Below are positions 34,440 to 45,690 of a DNA stretch of 64,000 nucleotides, piece by piece; position 1 is the stretch's first letter; every line of letters starts with the position of its first letter. The DNA is from Axinella damicornis. Its lineage: Eukaryota > Porifera > Demospongiae > Axinellida > Axinellidae. The notes below the pieces were generated by a model. That model was not told the DNA's origin. It saw only the letters and a list, made by a program, of their open reading frames with translations, and did no database searches. Both the position numbers and the translations under genes were made by a program. The stretch lies in contig OZ007514.1 in the NCBI GenBank assembly GCA_963931865.1, positions 9,147,222 to 9,211,221 on the forward strand. The letters are read 5' to 3'.

Positions 34440-35019
34440 TATAGGCACATGTACTCGATTTCCTTAATTGTCACGGCAACACCGCAGGAATGTACATTAA
34501 GTGATTATTAATTCAATTATCTCAAGTCTTGCTGCAGCGTTGGCAATACAGTATACGTGTACACATGACTGAAGACGAAGATGGTAGTGTGTGTTGACGG
34601 ACTTACAGTCATCCTCTGGCAACCAGCGAAGAGGAAACAGACAGCTAGAGGAGAGGGAGAACTCTGTCACTTATTATCTATGCTGTGACTGCCCCCTCGA
34701 CCCGTTCTCAGGATTCCAGCATCACAGCAGGTCTACTGATGAAACCAGTGAGCGACCTTCTGTCTTTGCTATTAAACGGGCGATAGTCAGCCCTTTGCAG
34801 CACGCGATCGCTTTCAGTATGCGCGCGGAGAGTTACTAGAACGTTTACAGCCAGGAAACCTGTTAATAACAACCCTGGTCAAGAAGTACAGTGGACTGCA
34901 CGTACCCAGCAGCCCGGCTCAGCTGATTCCCTCTGTCCAGCCGTCATGTTAGAAATGGTGTACCGATGTTGATCAGGAGAGGACGAGGGTGTGTGCACAC
35001 TTACATGCTGAGAGATCTG

Positions 35020-35195
35020 GGGATAAGTACAAGGAAGATGACAGAGTGGAGAGACAGATCTAGGGATATGTACAAGGAAGATGACAGAGATGGAGAGACA
35101 GATCTAGGGATACGTACAAGGAAGATGACAGAGATGGGGAGACAGATCTAGGGATATGTACAAGGAAGATGACAGAGATGGAGAGACAGATCTAG
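35020..35195 (+). repeat. 44-bp minisatellite, about four copies
   Basis: The unit contains ggagagacagatctagggat and atgtacaaggaagatgacag. Small indels shift frame between copies, so the overlapping ORFs are not meaningful. Confidence 0.85.
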
Positions 35196-35392
35196 ACTGG
35201 GGATTGCGAAGGATCGTGTACACACATGAGAGATTCGTCGCTGAGAAAGTCAACCATACTAATGTTAGCTACTACTTTTGTGTTTCTTTGTGCCTTCCTG
35301 AGATACTCCTGTCATTGTGTAGATCCTGTCATTGTGTGGCTGTTATAATTATAATCACATACTTATTATAGTTGCCATACATTTACTCCCAT

Positions 35393-36085
35393 AGAAAAGC
35401 GTGCAATTTTTTTCCAAATTGCACGGTTATTGTAGCCCGAGGGCTGTCAGAAATTGCACGGTTACGAAGCGGCCGCGGCGCGCGCTAACCAATCAGGTGA
35501 AGCTCCGCCCTAACAACGAGCGTCCGCGTCATGGCTACGCCTCGTTTTCATTAGCAACAGTTGAAAATGGCTGTGTGAGCGCTCGCGTTGTGCTTTCTGT
35601 ACCTGAGCTGAAGAAACGCTGTGAGAACCGAACAATGGCGTGGCGAAAGTGTTGTCACAGAAACGGTGGCGCTAGTAGCGCTGCAGCCGTACTGTTCGTG
35701 GCTGTTATGCGCACACAGGCTCTGTGTAGTCTTTTGGGACCCTGGGGGTGTCAGTTGCAACACCGCGCTTCCGTCCTAAAGCTTCACTACACAACTGAAG
35801 AACAGGTCAGTACTCTGAGCGAATAAGATAAGCGGTACTAGTAGCGTGTAGTTCGCTCGCGCTTCGAGCGCTTTTGTGGCTCAGGGGGCGTGGCTTTAAT
35901 CGCTCAAGCCGCTTGCTTTCGACCATGCCATGCCTGGAAGTACATGATTAGTATTTAATCACATGTATTCTCGTGCCGTTTGGGAATAATTGCACTCACA
36001 ACAGTCATAAATTGCACTCGCTATCGCTCGTGCAATTACTTTGCCTGTTGCTCGTGCAATTATTTCCCAAATTGCACTCGAAACC
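35393..36085. other. GC-rich segment bounded by repeated caaattgcac motifs
   Basis: The segment is CpG-rich for this window. At the left end gtgcaatttttttccaaattgcacgg and at the right several ttgcactcg/tcgtgcaatta motifs occur. It contains a 141-codon ORF (35,401-35,826) with no recognised domain. It could be a CpG island or promoter, or a repeat element with attgcac-rich ends. I cannot decide. Confidence 0.35.
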
Positions 36086-36399
36086 CATGTGATTACCTAT
36101 ACTAATCAACTTGTGCGAATAGGGGGATGGCACAAATTTTTATTTTTTTGTCTTCATCGTGGTGTGTGCTAGATGCGTACTCTATGGTACTGCGTACTCT
36201 ACGGTACTACCTTGCTGATATGGACGATTTTTAAGTGCAGGTAGCTATGTAGCCAACACTTGGGCCCGTATTATGTGCAATAATATTATTGAAGGCACTA
36301 TTGTGCAGCTATGGAGATTCCTACTACATTCTTGTGGTCATCAAATAATGTATGACAACAGGTTTTTATTATGTTACTGCATGGTTGTTGTGTTACCAC

Positions 36400-36882
36400 T
36401 TATACAAGAGACTTATCATAAGGTATCTTGAGACCTATATTTAAAGCTTGTGCCTCTGCACTGACTCCAGGGAGCACAAAGTCCGTACAAAGTGCCACAC
36501 TATACCCAAAGTATTTACCCACTAGTGAGTAACAGCACCCACTGCGGAATGCGAATCTTATGACCACCTTAGCAACTAGCTTTGTCCATGCATGTCTGTA
36601 TAGAGGTACTGATTCTCGGACAGTTGAAGTACAGTCAGCTAGTACGATGGTGCCTAATAAGTAAGGTAATCGAATGATAAGATCAGTGTAAAGATCAACG
36701 TTCACACTCAAAACAATCTTGAAATCAGATGTATAGCTTGTACACCACGGCAGCACAAGCACTTTTACCGAGGTGACCCGCAAAAGCAATTCTCGGACAA
36801 AATAACATTTCTCTGGACAGCAGGCTTCTGCTGATGTGATAAGCGAAATTTTTCTGTACCATGCACAATGCAAAATTGACAT
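36400..36882 (-). pseudogene. Arrestin-like C-terminal domain fragment
   Basis: The minus-strand ORF contains SYTSDFKIVLSVNVDLYTDL and IIRLPYLLGTIVLA. This resembles the end of the arrestin C domain (ARRDC/TXNIP/arrestin family: Y-x-L-x-V-x-V ... DL-x-V-x-LP-I-x-I-GT). The preceding part of the domain is less clear and may be in another frame. After GTIVL the reading is not arrestin-like. It may be one exon of a real gene or a relic. The stretch 36,883-37,600 shows nothing else I can support. Confidence 0.4.
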
Positions 36883-37619
36883 GCATGAGTGTTGTGCTAC
36901 GAATCATAGACGCTGTTTGGACTACTTAGTCTAAATCACCAACAGGGCTACTGCTGGCTCAGTGGGATGAATCTTCCTGAAAACTGGCCACAGAAACCCA
37001 TGTAGAGCAGCTAGATCGAGCTGCAGGTAGTTGTTTGGGGGCTCAGAGCTCCTGTTGGTGCAGTACTTGGCATAGCTTCACGTCATAGATTATGGCTTAC
37101 TGAGGTCCATAGCTTTGGTGGGTAAGCACTGCAGCATCTGTATAGTACAAGAAGGGTCAAATCATCTGTATATGTACAAGAAGGGTCAAGTCAACGCCAA
37201 AAGAATATTGACCCCTACGGATTGGACAAAACTTGTTTTTGCGTTGAGATACTAGGGCCATACCTTCTATCATAAAATGTTCGATCTTTGCTCCGATACC
37301 ATGATGTGAACATAGCTTTGAATGTTGGTATAGAAATTAAATCAGGTTGAAAACAAGTTAACAGCGCCAATGGAGACCCCATTCGACATTGGTATCGCAG
37401 CTTCGGACATCAATACACAGTATTCTACAGCACTGATTATAGTTACAGACATCAGGGTAAGAATGTAGCTACATGGGTTCACAATAATTGAAGGGCTTTT
37501 TTCTTTTTTTTTTCTAACCCACAAACATTGAACTAGCCCCCCTAAACTTGAGAATACTGTTAAAATGTGTTTCAGGAGCTGCTGAAATTTCGAGAATTCA
37601 AAAATTTCAGTAATATGCT

Positions 37620-38285
37620 CATACCCATTGAATTTTTTGTACTCCATTTTTGTGCAATTCATGCAATTTCCAGTACTTGATTTTGGGTTAGACCACTCTG
37701 GTTCTCAGCCCTTCAATTATTGTAGCTGGATACAGACAAAGAGACTAGGAATTCACTGAAAAAATGCTAATTTAAAACAACCCAGCCTGATTAGGCCTAC
37801 GAGTTATGGTTTCAAAATTCAATGCCTCAAATTCATTGAAAAACAGAGTGTAATGGATCTGAGGTCTGGATACTAGTGCATTGAATTATTCTTCACACAC
37901 ACCATAATGGAACGTTTCAGCAAGTACCACTGAAGTCACCTGGATTTCTATTGAATGTTTGAGTGAGTATCATTGAAGTCCTGGATTCCCATTGAACTTT
38001 TCAGTGATCATTGAATTGTAGCTATTACTGGTCCACTGAATCAACTTCAACTATCACTGAATTTTGTGACGGCTCCACTGAATCAAGCTTCAGCTATCAT
38101 TGAAGTGTCGTTGCTAATTCATTGAATTTTGTTTCTCACTTGCCATTGAATCAAACTGTGTCAGCATTGAATTGAGATACTACTTCTTTGAATTGAAACC
38201 ACTTCTTCCACTGAATTCAACTGTATCAGGAGACAGACACTCAGGGCAATTGTTCAACTTCAATGTGTCTCAAGGCACTGAAACA
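37620..38285 (+). repeat. Degenerate repeat of cattgaat/cactgaat motifs
   Basis: About 18 copies of YAYTGAA, mostly cattgaat or cactgaat, lie 15-50 bp apart on the same strand over 660 bp (for example near 37,880, 37,929, 37,970, 38,009, 38,034, 38,055, 38,075, 38,120, 38,141, 38,165, 38,210). The spacer sequences differ, so this is either an ancient tandem repeat or a cluster of binding sites. Confidence 0.6.
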
Positions 38286-38823
38286 ACTGGAGAAATATAT
38301 GCACATACCCATATATCATGTAGCAATGTGGGGAACTTCAGCTATATCCTAGCACATATAAACTGAAGTAAGTAAATCACGTACAGTGCATGACAGTATT
38401 GGCACAAAAAATACATCCCATGCACACACGCACACATACATCATTAATACAAGTTTGAGAAATGTGACATGGAGAGAGATAACAGTGCACAAGACAATCA
38501 ATGATGACAGGCATTGTGCTTATAAGGACCGTCACAATGGAAGGTGTGTGTCCCAGCGCTTCCATTGCATACTGCCGGATTCTCCACTGTATCACTACCA
38601 TATACACCTATCAGAAAGTGAGGCCCAGTACAATAAGAGGCTTACACAAACAGTGTTGACACACTAACCAACCTACAATATTAGCTACTGATTGTAGCTA
38701 TATCAATTAACAGCTGCCCTTTTTCATGTGAACCGATTACCGGTTAGTCCTTCATTTAAGAGTCACGAAATATGCTGAGTAAGCACTATGCACTATGTAG
38801 AAACCAGATGTAGTAATGTAGTA

Positions 38824-39384
38824 CTGGTAATGTAGGTAATACTGGTAATGTAGGTAATACTGGTAATGTAGGTAATGTATAGGTAATGCTGGTAATGCTG
38901 GTAATGTAGGTAATGTAGGTAATGCTGGTAATGTAGGTAATGCTGGTAATGTAGGTAATGCTGGTAATGTAGGTAGTGCTGGTAATGTAGGTAATGCTGG
39001 TAATGTAGGTAATACAGGTAATGTAGGTAATGCTGGTAATGCTGGTAATGTAGGTAATGCTGGTAATGTAGGTAATGTAGGTAATACTGGTAATGTAGGT
39101 AATGCTGGTAATGTAGGTAATGCTGGTAATGTAGGTAATACTGGTAATGTAGGTAATGTTGGTAATATAGGTAATGCTGGTAATGTAGGTAATGCTGGTA
39201 ATGTAGGTAATGCTGGTAATGTAGGTAATGTAGGTAATGTAGGTAATACTAGTAATGTAGGTAATGCTGGTAATGTAGGTAATACTGGTAATGTAGGTAA
39301 TACTGGTAATGTAGGTAATGCTGGTAATGTAGGTAATGCTGGTAAGGTAGGTAATACAGGTAATGTTGGTAATGCTGGTAATGT
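38824..39384 (+). repeat. Left-TIR array, 18-bp unit ctggtaatgtaggtaatg
   Basis: About 31 copies of the 18-bp unit (or its 9-bp halves nggtaatgt / aggtaatnc), with small variations. Followed at 39,385-39,560 by a different short repeat (cctgtggttccc(g/a)tggtt). Confidence 0.95.
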
Positions 39385-39791
39385 AATGGCTCCCTTGGTT
39401 CCTGTGGTTCCCGTGGTTCCGTTTTTTCCTGTGGTTCTCTGTGCTCCCTAGATTCCCATGGTCCCTGTGGTTCCCTTGGTTCGTGTGGTTTCTGTGGTTT
39501 CATAGGCTCCTGTTGTTACCTAGGATCCTGTGGTTCCCATGGTTTACTTACATGGTTCCAGTGCTACGCCGCATGTGGTTCTGGCATCTGCATTGCATGC
39601 TTATGATTCCTCTGGCTAGCTACCTGTTGTTATTGCTGTGTTGTCTGATTATTGTCACTCTCAAATGAATACTGCTATGACGTATGAGTAAAGATTAAAT
39701 GTAGTTTCAGACACGCATCAAGGCATACTGTTACAGAGTGGAAATCAAAGCAAGTTGTATGATGTGGAGGTGCAGTAACAAAGTCATCAAT

Positions 39792-40198
39792 CTATGAAGT
39801 CAAACTGTCAAAGTGCAACGTTACGAACTGCAGTGTAGTTGATCTTACTAGAGATTTCACCTTGGCTTTTTTTCGGAACACGATGTCTTGTGGTAAAGTG
39901 AAAAGACAAATTGAAGTAGTGGAGTAATAAACAACATCGTTATACAATTTAGCAATCATGCTGTTGTCGCTTTCTTGCCGAAGTGAAGTGCATATCTCGT
40001 GGAGAACAATCGATTCAAAATTTGACCAAATGGCTTGTGACATACACTCACCTCGTTCTTGTGCAAATCTCTTGCTACTAGGTATATCGATTTGTAGGGG
40101 ATGTTTTCTTCTACTTCTCTGGTCACCTTGCAAAGGTGGTGGTCTCGGTCCATATGGATTATCACAGTTTGTGCATTTGCAAAGTGCTGTACTGTACA
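39792..40198 (-). pseudogene. C-terminal part of the OTU/CXC protein, out of frame with the OTU part
   Basis: Frame starting near 40,198: ALCKCTNCDNPYGPRPPP, then KRFAQERGECMSQAIWSNFE, LYNDVVYYSTTSI, DIVFRKK, stop at 39,792. The first part completes the CXC-like region begun in the other frame (RCKCFKASQPCT). The second is homologous to 17,483-17,743 in the giant element. The break lies at 40,187-40,198, where a 5-bp unit gtaca is tandemly doubled, so the frameshift looks like a simple recent duplication. Confidence 0.7.
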
Positions 40199-40793
40199 AG
40201 GCTGAGAGGCCTTAAAACATTTACACCTTGTAGTATAAATGGCAGATGGCATACAAGATTTAGCACTTGCATTTGTCTGGTTAGCACCACACCTACAGCT
40301 GTTGGATTTGGAGTTTGAAGTTGGTGCACCCATCTTGTGGCAGGGAACAGCAGCATCATAGTGTCCTACTTCAGAGCGTGTATAAACAAGAAAAGCACTA
40401 GCCTCTGTGGTCACTATCTCAGGGGTTACATACATGATGGGGGTGTTAGGGTCCTTGTGGAAAATAACGATAGAGATCTGAAGAGCTGTTGCCAGTGCTA
40501 GTGGCATGGTGTTTCCAAGTTCACTGTCGAAGTAATGGTTGTTTGCAAATCTGTTGGCTTCTTTATCGTAATTGAGATCAGTGTGTTGTATATACGGGCT
40601 GTAATTCACACGATGCTCCCCTAGCAGCTCTTTGACATACACTTGTCGCAGGGTTGCTGACAGTATCTCCACAGTTAATCCATCAGTACTGGTGACACCC
40701 GCCAGTGTTAGGCAGTGACCCCATGTTTGCAAGTCTGCTAAAATGTTTACCGCAACAGTAGTGAAGAAGCAGTTTCCATCACCATGCCCCCCA
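39956..40793 (-). CDS. OTU-like cysteine protease with CXC-like zinc-binding region, encoded by the mobile element
   Basis: OTU proteases are papain-fold deubiquitinases or deISGylases. In frame upstream of the TTG at 40,732 the codons read GHGDGNCFFTTVAVNILADL (Asp codon 40,778-40,780, Cys codon 40,769-40,771). Then follow WGHCLTL, LLGEHRVNY, DSELGNTMPLALATALQISI, PIMYVTPE, FLVYT and GHYDAAVP. The DGNCFF and GHYDAA motifs give the catalytic Asp/Cys and His. Next is a Cys-rich stretch (SCRCGANQTNASAKSC ... YTTRCKCFKASQPCT) like the CXC domain of tesmin/TSO1 proteins, which bind DNA. In-frame stop codons lie just before GHGDGNC, so the true N terminus is missing or joined by splicing. The frame is then lost at about 40,195. 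OTU domains are known passengers in some eukaryotic transposons, such as Helentrons. This arrangement is not one I recognise. Confidence 0.75.
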
Positions 40794-41415
40794 CTCCCAC
40801 CTCACCACTACTGACCACCGTGCCCCTTGCCTCACAACCAGTGACCACCGTGCCCCCCGCCTCACCACAAGTGACCACCGTGCCCCCCGCCTCACCACCA
40901 GTGACGACCTTGCCTCCTGCCTCACCACAAGTGACCACCGTGCCCCCCGCCTCACCACCAGCGACCACCATCCCCCCCGCCTCACCACCAGTGACCACCA
41001 TCCCCCCCGCCTCACCACCAGCGACCACCATCCCCCCCACCTCACCACCAGCGACCACCATCCCCCCTGCCTCACCTGAGGCGTTGGCAAACACTCCCAA
41101 AACTAACAAGAGGAAGAGGAAATGTAAGCCACCAATTGCCAGCAGCACCATCAGCAAGAGGACCAGGCAAGCCACTGGTCGCCTGCCTGAGTGGTCGAAA
41201 GATCTCTTTTCTAAAACTATATATTGCGACAGGATTAACTGCTCAGCCGGGACTTATTGTGTTACATTTATATTGCCAACTATTTACTGCAGCACCATTC
41301 CATCATATAATTATTTAGTGCATATATTTAGTGCAGCACCATTCCATTATTTCTTAATGTACATGAGATTTCTTAACTACATTGGACCCCAGACAGCCTG
41401 CAGACACCAAAGGCA
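40784..41415 (+). CDS. Pro/Thr-rich repeat ORF with basic tail, head to head with the OTU gene
   Basis: From an ATG at 40,784 the plus strand encodes about nine 10-residue repeats (ASPPVTTVPP-like, 30-bp DNA unit, 40,810-41,070). Then follows EALANTPKTNKRKRKCKPP (a nuclear-localisation-like cluster) and SKRTRQATGRLPEWSKDLFS. It stays open to the right-TIR array. It overlaps the DNA encoding the lost N terminus of the OTU protein on the other strand. It may be a second element gene or a minisatellite that erupted in the OTU gene's 5' region. The basic segment looks protein-like, the repeat does not decide the matter. Confidence 0.4.
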
Positions 41416-41419
41416 CCTG

Positions 41420-42448
41420 CATTACCAACATTACCAGTATTACCAACATTACCAGTATTACCTACATTACCAGTATTACCTACATTACCAGCATTACCTA
41501 CATTACCAGCATTACCTACATTACCAGTATTACCTACATTACCATTATTACCAGTATTACCTACATTACCAGTATTACCTACATTACCAGTATTACCTAC
41601 ATTACCAGCATTACCTACATTACCAGTATTATCTACATTACCTACATTACCTACATTACCAGCATTACCTACATTACCAGCATTACCTACATTACCAGCA
41701 TTACCTACATTACCAGCATTACCTACATTACCAGCATTACCTACATTACCAGCATTACCTACATTACCAGCATTACCTACATTACCAGCATTACCTACAT
41801 TACCAGCATTACCTACATTACCAGCATTACCTACATTACCAGTATTACCTACATTACCTACATTACCAGCATTACCTACATTACCAGCATTACCGACATT
41901 ACCAGTATTACCAGCATTACCTACATTACCAGTATTACCAGCATTACCAGTATTACCTACATTACCAGTATTACCTACATTACCAGTATTACCTACATTA
42001 CCAGTATTACCTACATTACCAGCATTACCTACATTACCAGCATTACCTACATTACCAGCATTACCTACATTACCAGCATTACCTACATTACCAGCATTAC
42101 CTACATTACCAGCATTACCTACATTACCAGTATTACCTACATTACCTACATTACCAGCATTACCCACATTACCAGCATTACCGACATTACCAGTATTACC
42201 AGCATTACCTACATTACCAGTATTACCTACATTACCAGTATTACCTACATTACCAGTATTACCTACATTACCAGTATTACCTACATTACCAGTATTACCT
42301 ACATTACCAGCATTACCTACATTACCAGCATTACCTACATTACCAGCATTACCTACATTACCAGCATTACCTACATTACCTACATTACCAGCATTACCTA
42401 CATTACCAGTATTACCTATATTACCAGTATTACCTACATTACCAGTAC
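41420..42448 (-). repeat. Right-TIR array, inverted 18-bp unit
   Basis: About 57 copies of cattaccagcattacctac or the variant with cagtattac, the complement of the left array. It is almost twice as long as the left array. Long ORFs over it (ITYITS, YQHYLH, VGNAGN repeats) are by-products of an 18-bp unit. Confidence 0.95.
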
Positions 42449-42534
42449 TACATTACTACATCTGGTTTCTACATAGTGCAAGTGCTTACTCAGCATATTT
42501 CGTGACTCTTAAATGAAGGACTAACCCGATTACC

Positions 42535-45121
42535 CCATGGTGTTTGATATTGGTACTGGACATTTGCAACACTATGGGCTTTCAGATGTTGCACGTGGCG
42601 CCAGTTGAGAAACTACATGATGTCCAACTGATCCAAATGAATTGGGAGTTTGGCTCTCCCATTAGTGGTTGTAATTTGTACTACGATGTAGATGGTGATC
42701 CTCACGTTGCCATCATTAGCTTTCTGGAGCGGCTGCGTACCAGCACAATATCAAACTGCAACCCTCCAACAACACCAGCTATGAGATAAAAATATTCCTC
42801 GGATTAGAAATAATTTATAGCTACGATCGCTGAGAGTAGCCTATAAGAAGCAAAACAACAGTTTGACCTTTCCACTACTAGGACATGTTTCAAGGTGAGA
42901 AATTGGTGCTGTTTATCTCTTTCCCACCCAATACACCACATAGCTAGGTGTCATGGTCTTCCCATAAGAATTTATATGGGGGATACATGCTAAAGTTCTG
43001 CTTCTAAAGAGTTATACCAGCCATGCATATCGCTACAAAACCACACACCAGTAACAGGGCAATCTGGATCACTGTCTTATAAATAGCATTAGAATGATAG
43101 CTGTACCAGTTCCTACAACAGCTCACATTACACTGCATGCCTAAAAGATGTACTAAAATCAAGTTTCTATTATACATGTGATAGGCCTAGGGCATAATTA
43201 GAGTATATGGAATGTCAACCGTATGCATTCTATGGTACCTTCAGGAGGTTCTTGGTAGCTACAACTCACTATTATACTAGCTGTCACATAGTTATCATGC
43301 ATGGTAAAACTGTACTCGTAATGCAATGCAATTGGTGCTGGCTTTCACACATTGGGAAGCACTACACTGCATGCACACTGCACACAGCTAGCGTGTTACA
43401 AATGGCTATAGTACAAACAACAATCACTACCTCTATATCACTGATCCATTTTCTACAGGTAGCAGCTATTTTGTGCTTAGGCACATCTCCCATGTATGCA
43501 GATTGAGGAGAACTACTGCGATATGTAGCTCTGTGTGCATGTGTGCGCATAGAATACAGTTATTGTGCAGCAAACATCGAATCATGCACAAAAACACACA
43601 CCAGAAGAAGAGCATGGTTGGAAGGGCAGCATATAGTACAGTAACAAGAGTGGGTGGTGTAGATGTCACCGTTGGTGAAATTCTTTCAATTCTGCAGCTC
43701 GAGGAACAGTTTACACTTGGATTCACAGTAGTGGGAGGTGGTGTTGGCACTCAGAGTTGTTGTAATGGTGCTTTGTAATTGTAACATAAACACTGCAGGC
43801 ATGGTCAACTAGGATGCTATAGTCTCGGTCCCAGACCCGGCCAGCACGGATTGCTTCAATCCTGCAGCAGTGCTGATAATACATATTATACTGGAAGTGC
43901 ATGCTCCATATGCTGGGGTTGGTTTGGGTATGCATGGGACCGAAACTACTATAGGATGCACTTCACCACCTTCATGACAATTCCCACCCACAATAAAATA
44001 TTGCATTAAATTTTCCTTTCAATCTTCATTCATTAGGATAAAAGTATAGAGGTTGATATAATTATACTAAGTCATGAAAATAAAGAGAAAGTGTGCTTCT
44101 TGAATCTATTCAACAATTTTGTTGCGGTGATCCAGTACTTTGATCAGTGTTCACCGTGCAGGTGATGACCTAGATTGGAGAGAGAGGGACGCTATGCATC
44201 AAAGATATCAATCCAAGCTAAGTGTACTGATCGTAGGATTTGTCTGTTACTCACTAGTCGTGCATGGCCATCACAGCTAGATCCCTCTGCTTGGAGATGA
44301 AGGCCGCAATGTAGGCAGCTATGACAGTGGGAAGTCACGAGGGGATGGGACCGGTCCACAGTGAGAGGGGCACGATCGAGGGGGGGATGGGCATTGGGTG
44401 AGGGAGGGTGGCTCTACAAGTGAATAGAGGGTAGAAGGACACAATGGTTGTAATCACAACATTTGTTCATGTGTACCTACGTATAGGAGTATACGTTTTC
44501 AACTCCACTGCTTACTGTCTCTGTTGGTGCCATGCAGGTGCCAGTCAGGTACACGTACCTTGCTAGCAGCTGCCTGCAGTGTACTAACTCCTCTCTGTCC
44601 CAGCCAGACCCTCTCCCTTCCAGTCCCCGCTGTGTGACTTGCATGTCAGTGGGGAGTGAAAGGGAATATCCCACTCCCCCATCCACATCGTGACCTCAGG
44701 ATCAAGGTGGCAGCTGGTTCTAGTGCATTATGAGTGTGCATGTATGCAAAATGTGTGGATGAATGTGATTGTGGTATGTATGATTGGTTGTGTGTGAAGC
44801 TATGTGTGTGGTACTGTGAGTGAACATGAATTGTTAGTATGTGTAAGCATGTGAAAGTGCCCACCTTCTCTTGCCATTGTCTTCCCCCTGTGTGTCTCCA
44901 CTCTCCAGGACACCTCCTCCCGTGTGGACATGATCACAGGAACTAGCTCCTCGGACTTGTGGCTGCATGAACAGGAAAAAGTTCTCTGTTCATGGGTCAA
45001 TATACTCGGCTTGCGTAACAATAAAATTATGAGCAGTTGTAATTGGGCTATTTGAGAAGCTGACCGATACTATAGGAGATAGCAGGTTAGCTAGCAATGC
45101 CAAGAGCAGCTCTGCCATGGG
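42535..45121. other. Low-gene stretch with weak exon candidates
   Basis: An 81-codon ORF at 42,544-42,789 (DVQLIQMNWEFGSPISGCNL...) has no recognised domain. A degenerate hairpin (ctcggtcccag / catgggaccgaaac) spans about 43,817-43,951. Two segments look like exons: 44,534-44,692 (VPVRYTYLASSCLQCTNSSL...) and 44,909 onward (after ccactctccag: DTSSRVDMITGTSSSDLWLH...). I cannot link them to a gene. Confidence 0.3.
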
Positions 45122-45200
45122 CCCAGTGGTTTAGTGGAAAGAGCATTAGGCTAGTATTCGGATGGTCTAAGGCTCGAATCCCAGCTGCAGTTGCATGGTC
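45122..45200 (+). repeat. tRNA-derived SINE head
   Basis: The sequence has a tRNA-like layout: A-box-like gcccagtggtttagtgga, an anticodon-arm-like middle (ggctagtattcggatgg), and a near-perfect B box ggctcgaatccc. It lacks a 3' acceptor pairing good enough for a functional tRNA and runs on into tttttggacacaatgaccct. This is typical of a SINE rather than a tRNA gene. Confidence 0.5.
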
Positions 45201-45554
45201 CCATTATCTTTTTGGACACAATGACCCTGGGACTACTTTGTAACCGTCACAAACGCTCACTGGAATGTGGATGCAATGTGGATCATCTTCTCACGCTGGT
45301 TGGTTGGAATGGACAGTGTGCACTGCCAAGGAGGAACACAAGAAGCTCCAGTTCCATGATCTGTGTTGCAGTTATCCATATGGCAGGGAGAACTTTGAGA
45401 GGTGGGAGAGGCTGGTGTTGTGTGTGGTGTGTGTGTGTATGTGTGTTGTGTGAGTGGGTGAATGTGTGTATGTGGTAGCGTCGTGATCGCTTGCAGTATA
45501 CTGCAAAAACTGGAGGTGTGGAAGGCCTGGAAACGAGGCTATGTACTGTATGTG

Positions 45555-45690
45555 GTGGGTGGGTGGCATGGGAGCAACAGCTGAAGTGGACGCAATCAAT
45601 ATTGAAGGTGCGAGTTCGTCAGACCTCTGCACAGAGAGCTGCCCAGTGCTGGACTGTTTACGTAGGCAATTGAGGGGGATGTAACTGAGC
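45555..45690 (-). repeat. Fragment of the 522-909 / 8259-8687 repeat
   Basis: It contains ggagcaacagctgaagtgga, ctctgcacagagagctgccc and gtaactgagcaagtg, matching the same order in the other copies. Confidence 0.6.

Larger units (their letters stand above)
38742..42526. mobile_element. Second array-TIR foldback element (3785 bp) with an 8-bp TSD, encoding an OTU/CXC protein
   Basis: Inverted ends ggttagtccttcattt then aagagtcacgaaatatgctg are flanked by identical cgattacc (38,734-38,741 and 42,527-42,534). The termini match those of the giant element at 12,313-22,183: GGTT, CTTCAT, then TAAGAGTCACGAAATAT. Each TIR carries an 18-bp tandem array (left about 0.56 kb, right about 1.03 kb), unrelated in sequence to the arrays of the giant element. 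The centre (about 39,390-41,415) encodes an OTU/CXC protein on the minus strand and a Pro/Thr-rich ORF on the plus strand. The inner edge of the right TIR shares ggcacctgcat with the giant element. Confidence 0.88.

Noticed and set aside
40784..41090. Minus-strand Gly/Val-rich ORF (GGMVVAGGEA repeats, 142 codons)
   Set aside because: Antisense of the 30-bp minisatellite. It is in a different frame from DGNCFF of the OTU protein.
41382..42476. ORFs of 364 (ITYITS) and 264 (VGNAGN) codons
   Set aside because: The 18-bp unit keeps three frames open on one or other strand. No protein signal beyond the repeat.
45122..45200. Functional tRNA gene
   Set aside because: A- and B-box-like blocks are present, but acceptor and anticodon stems do not pair well and sequence continues as a SINE-like body.
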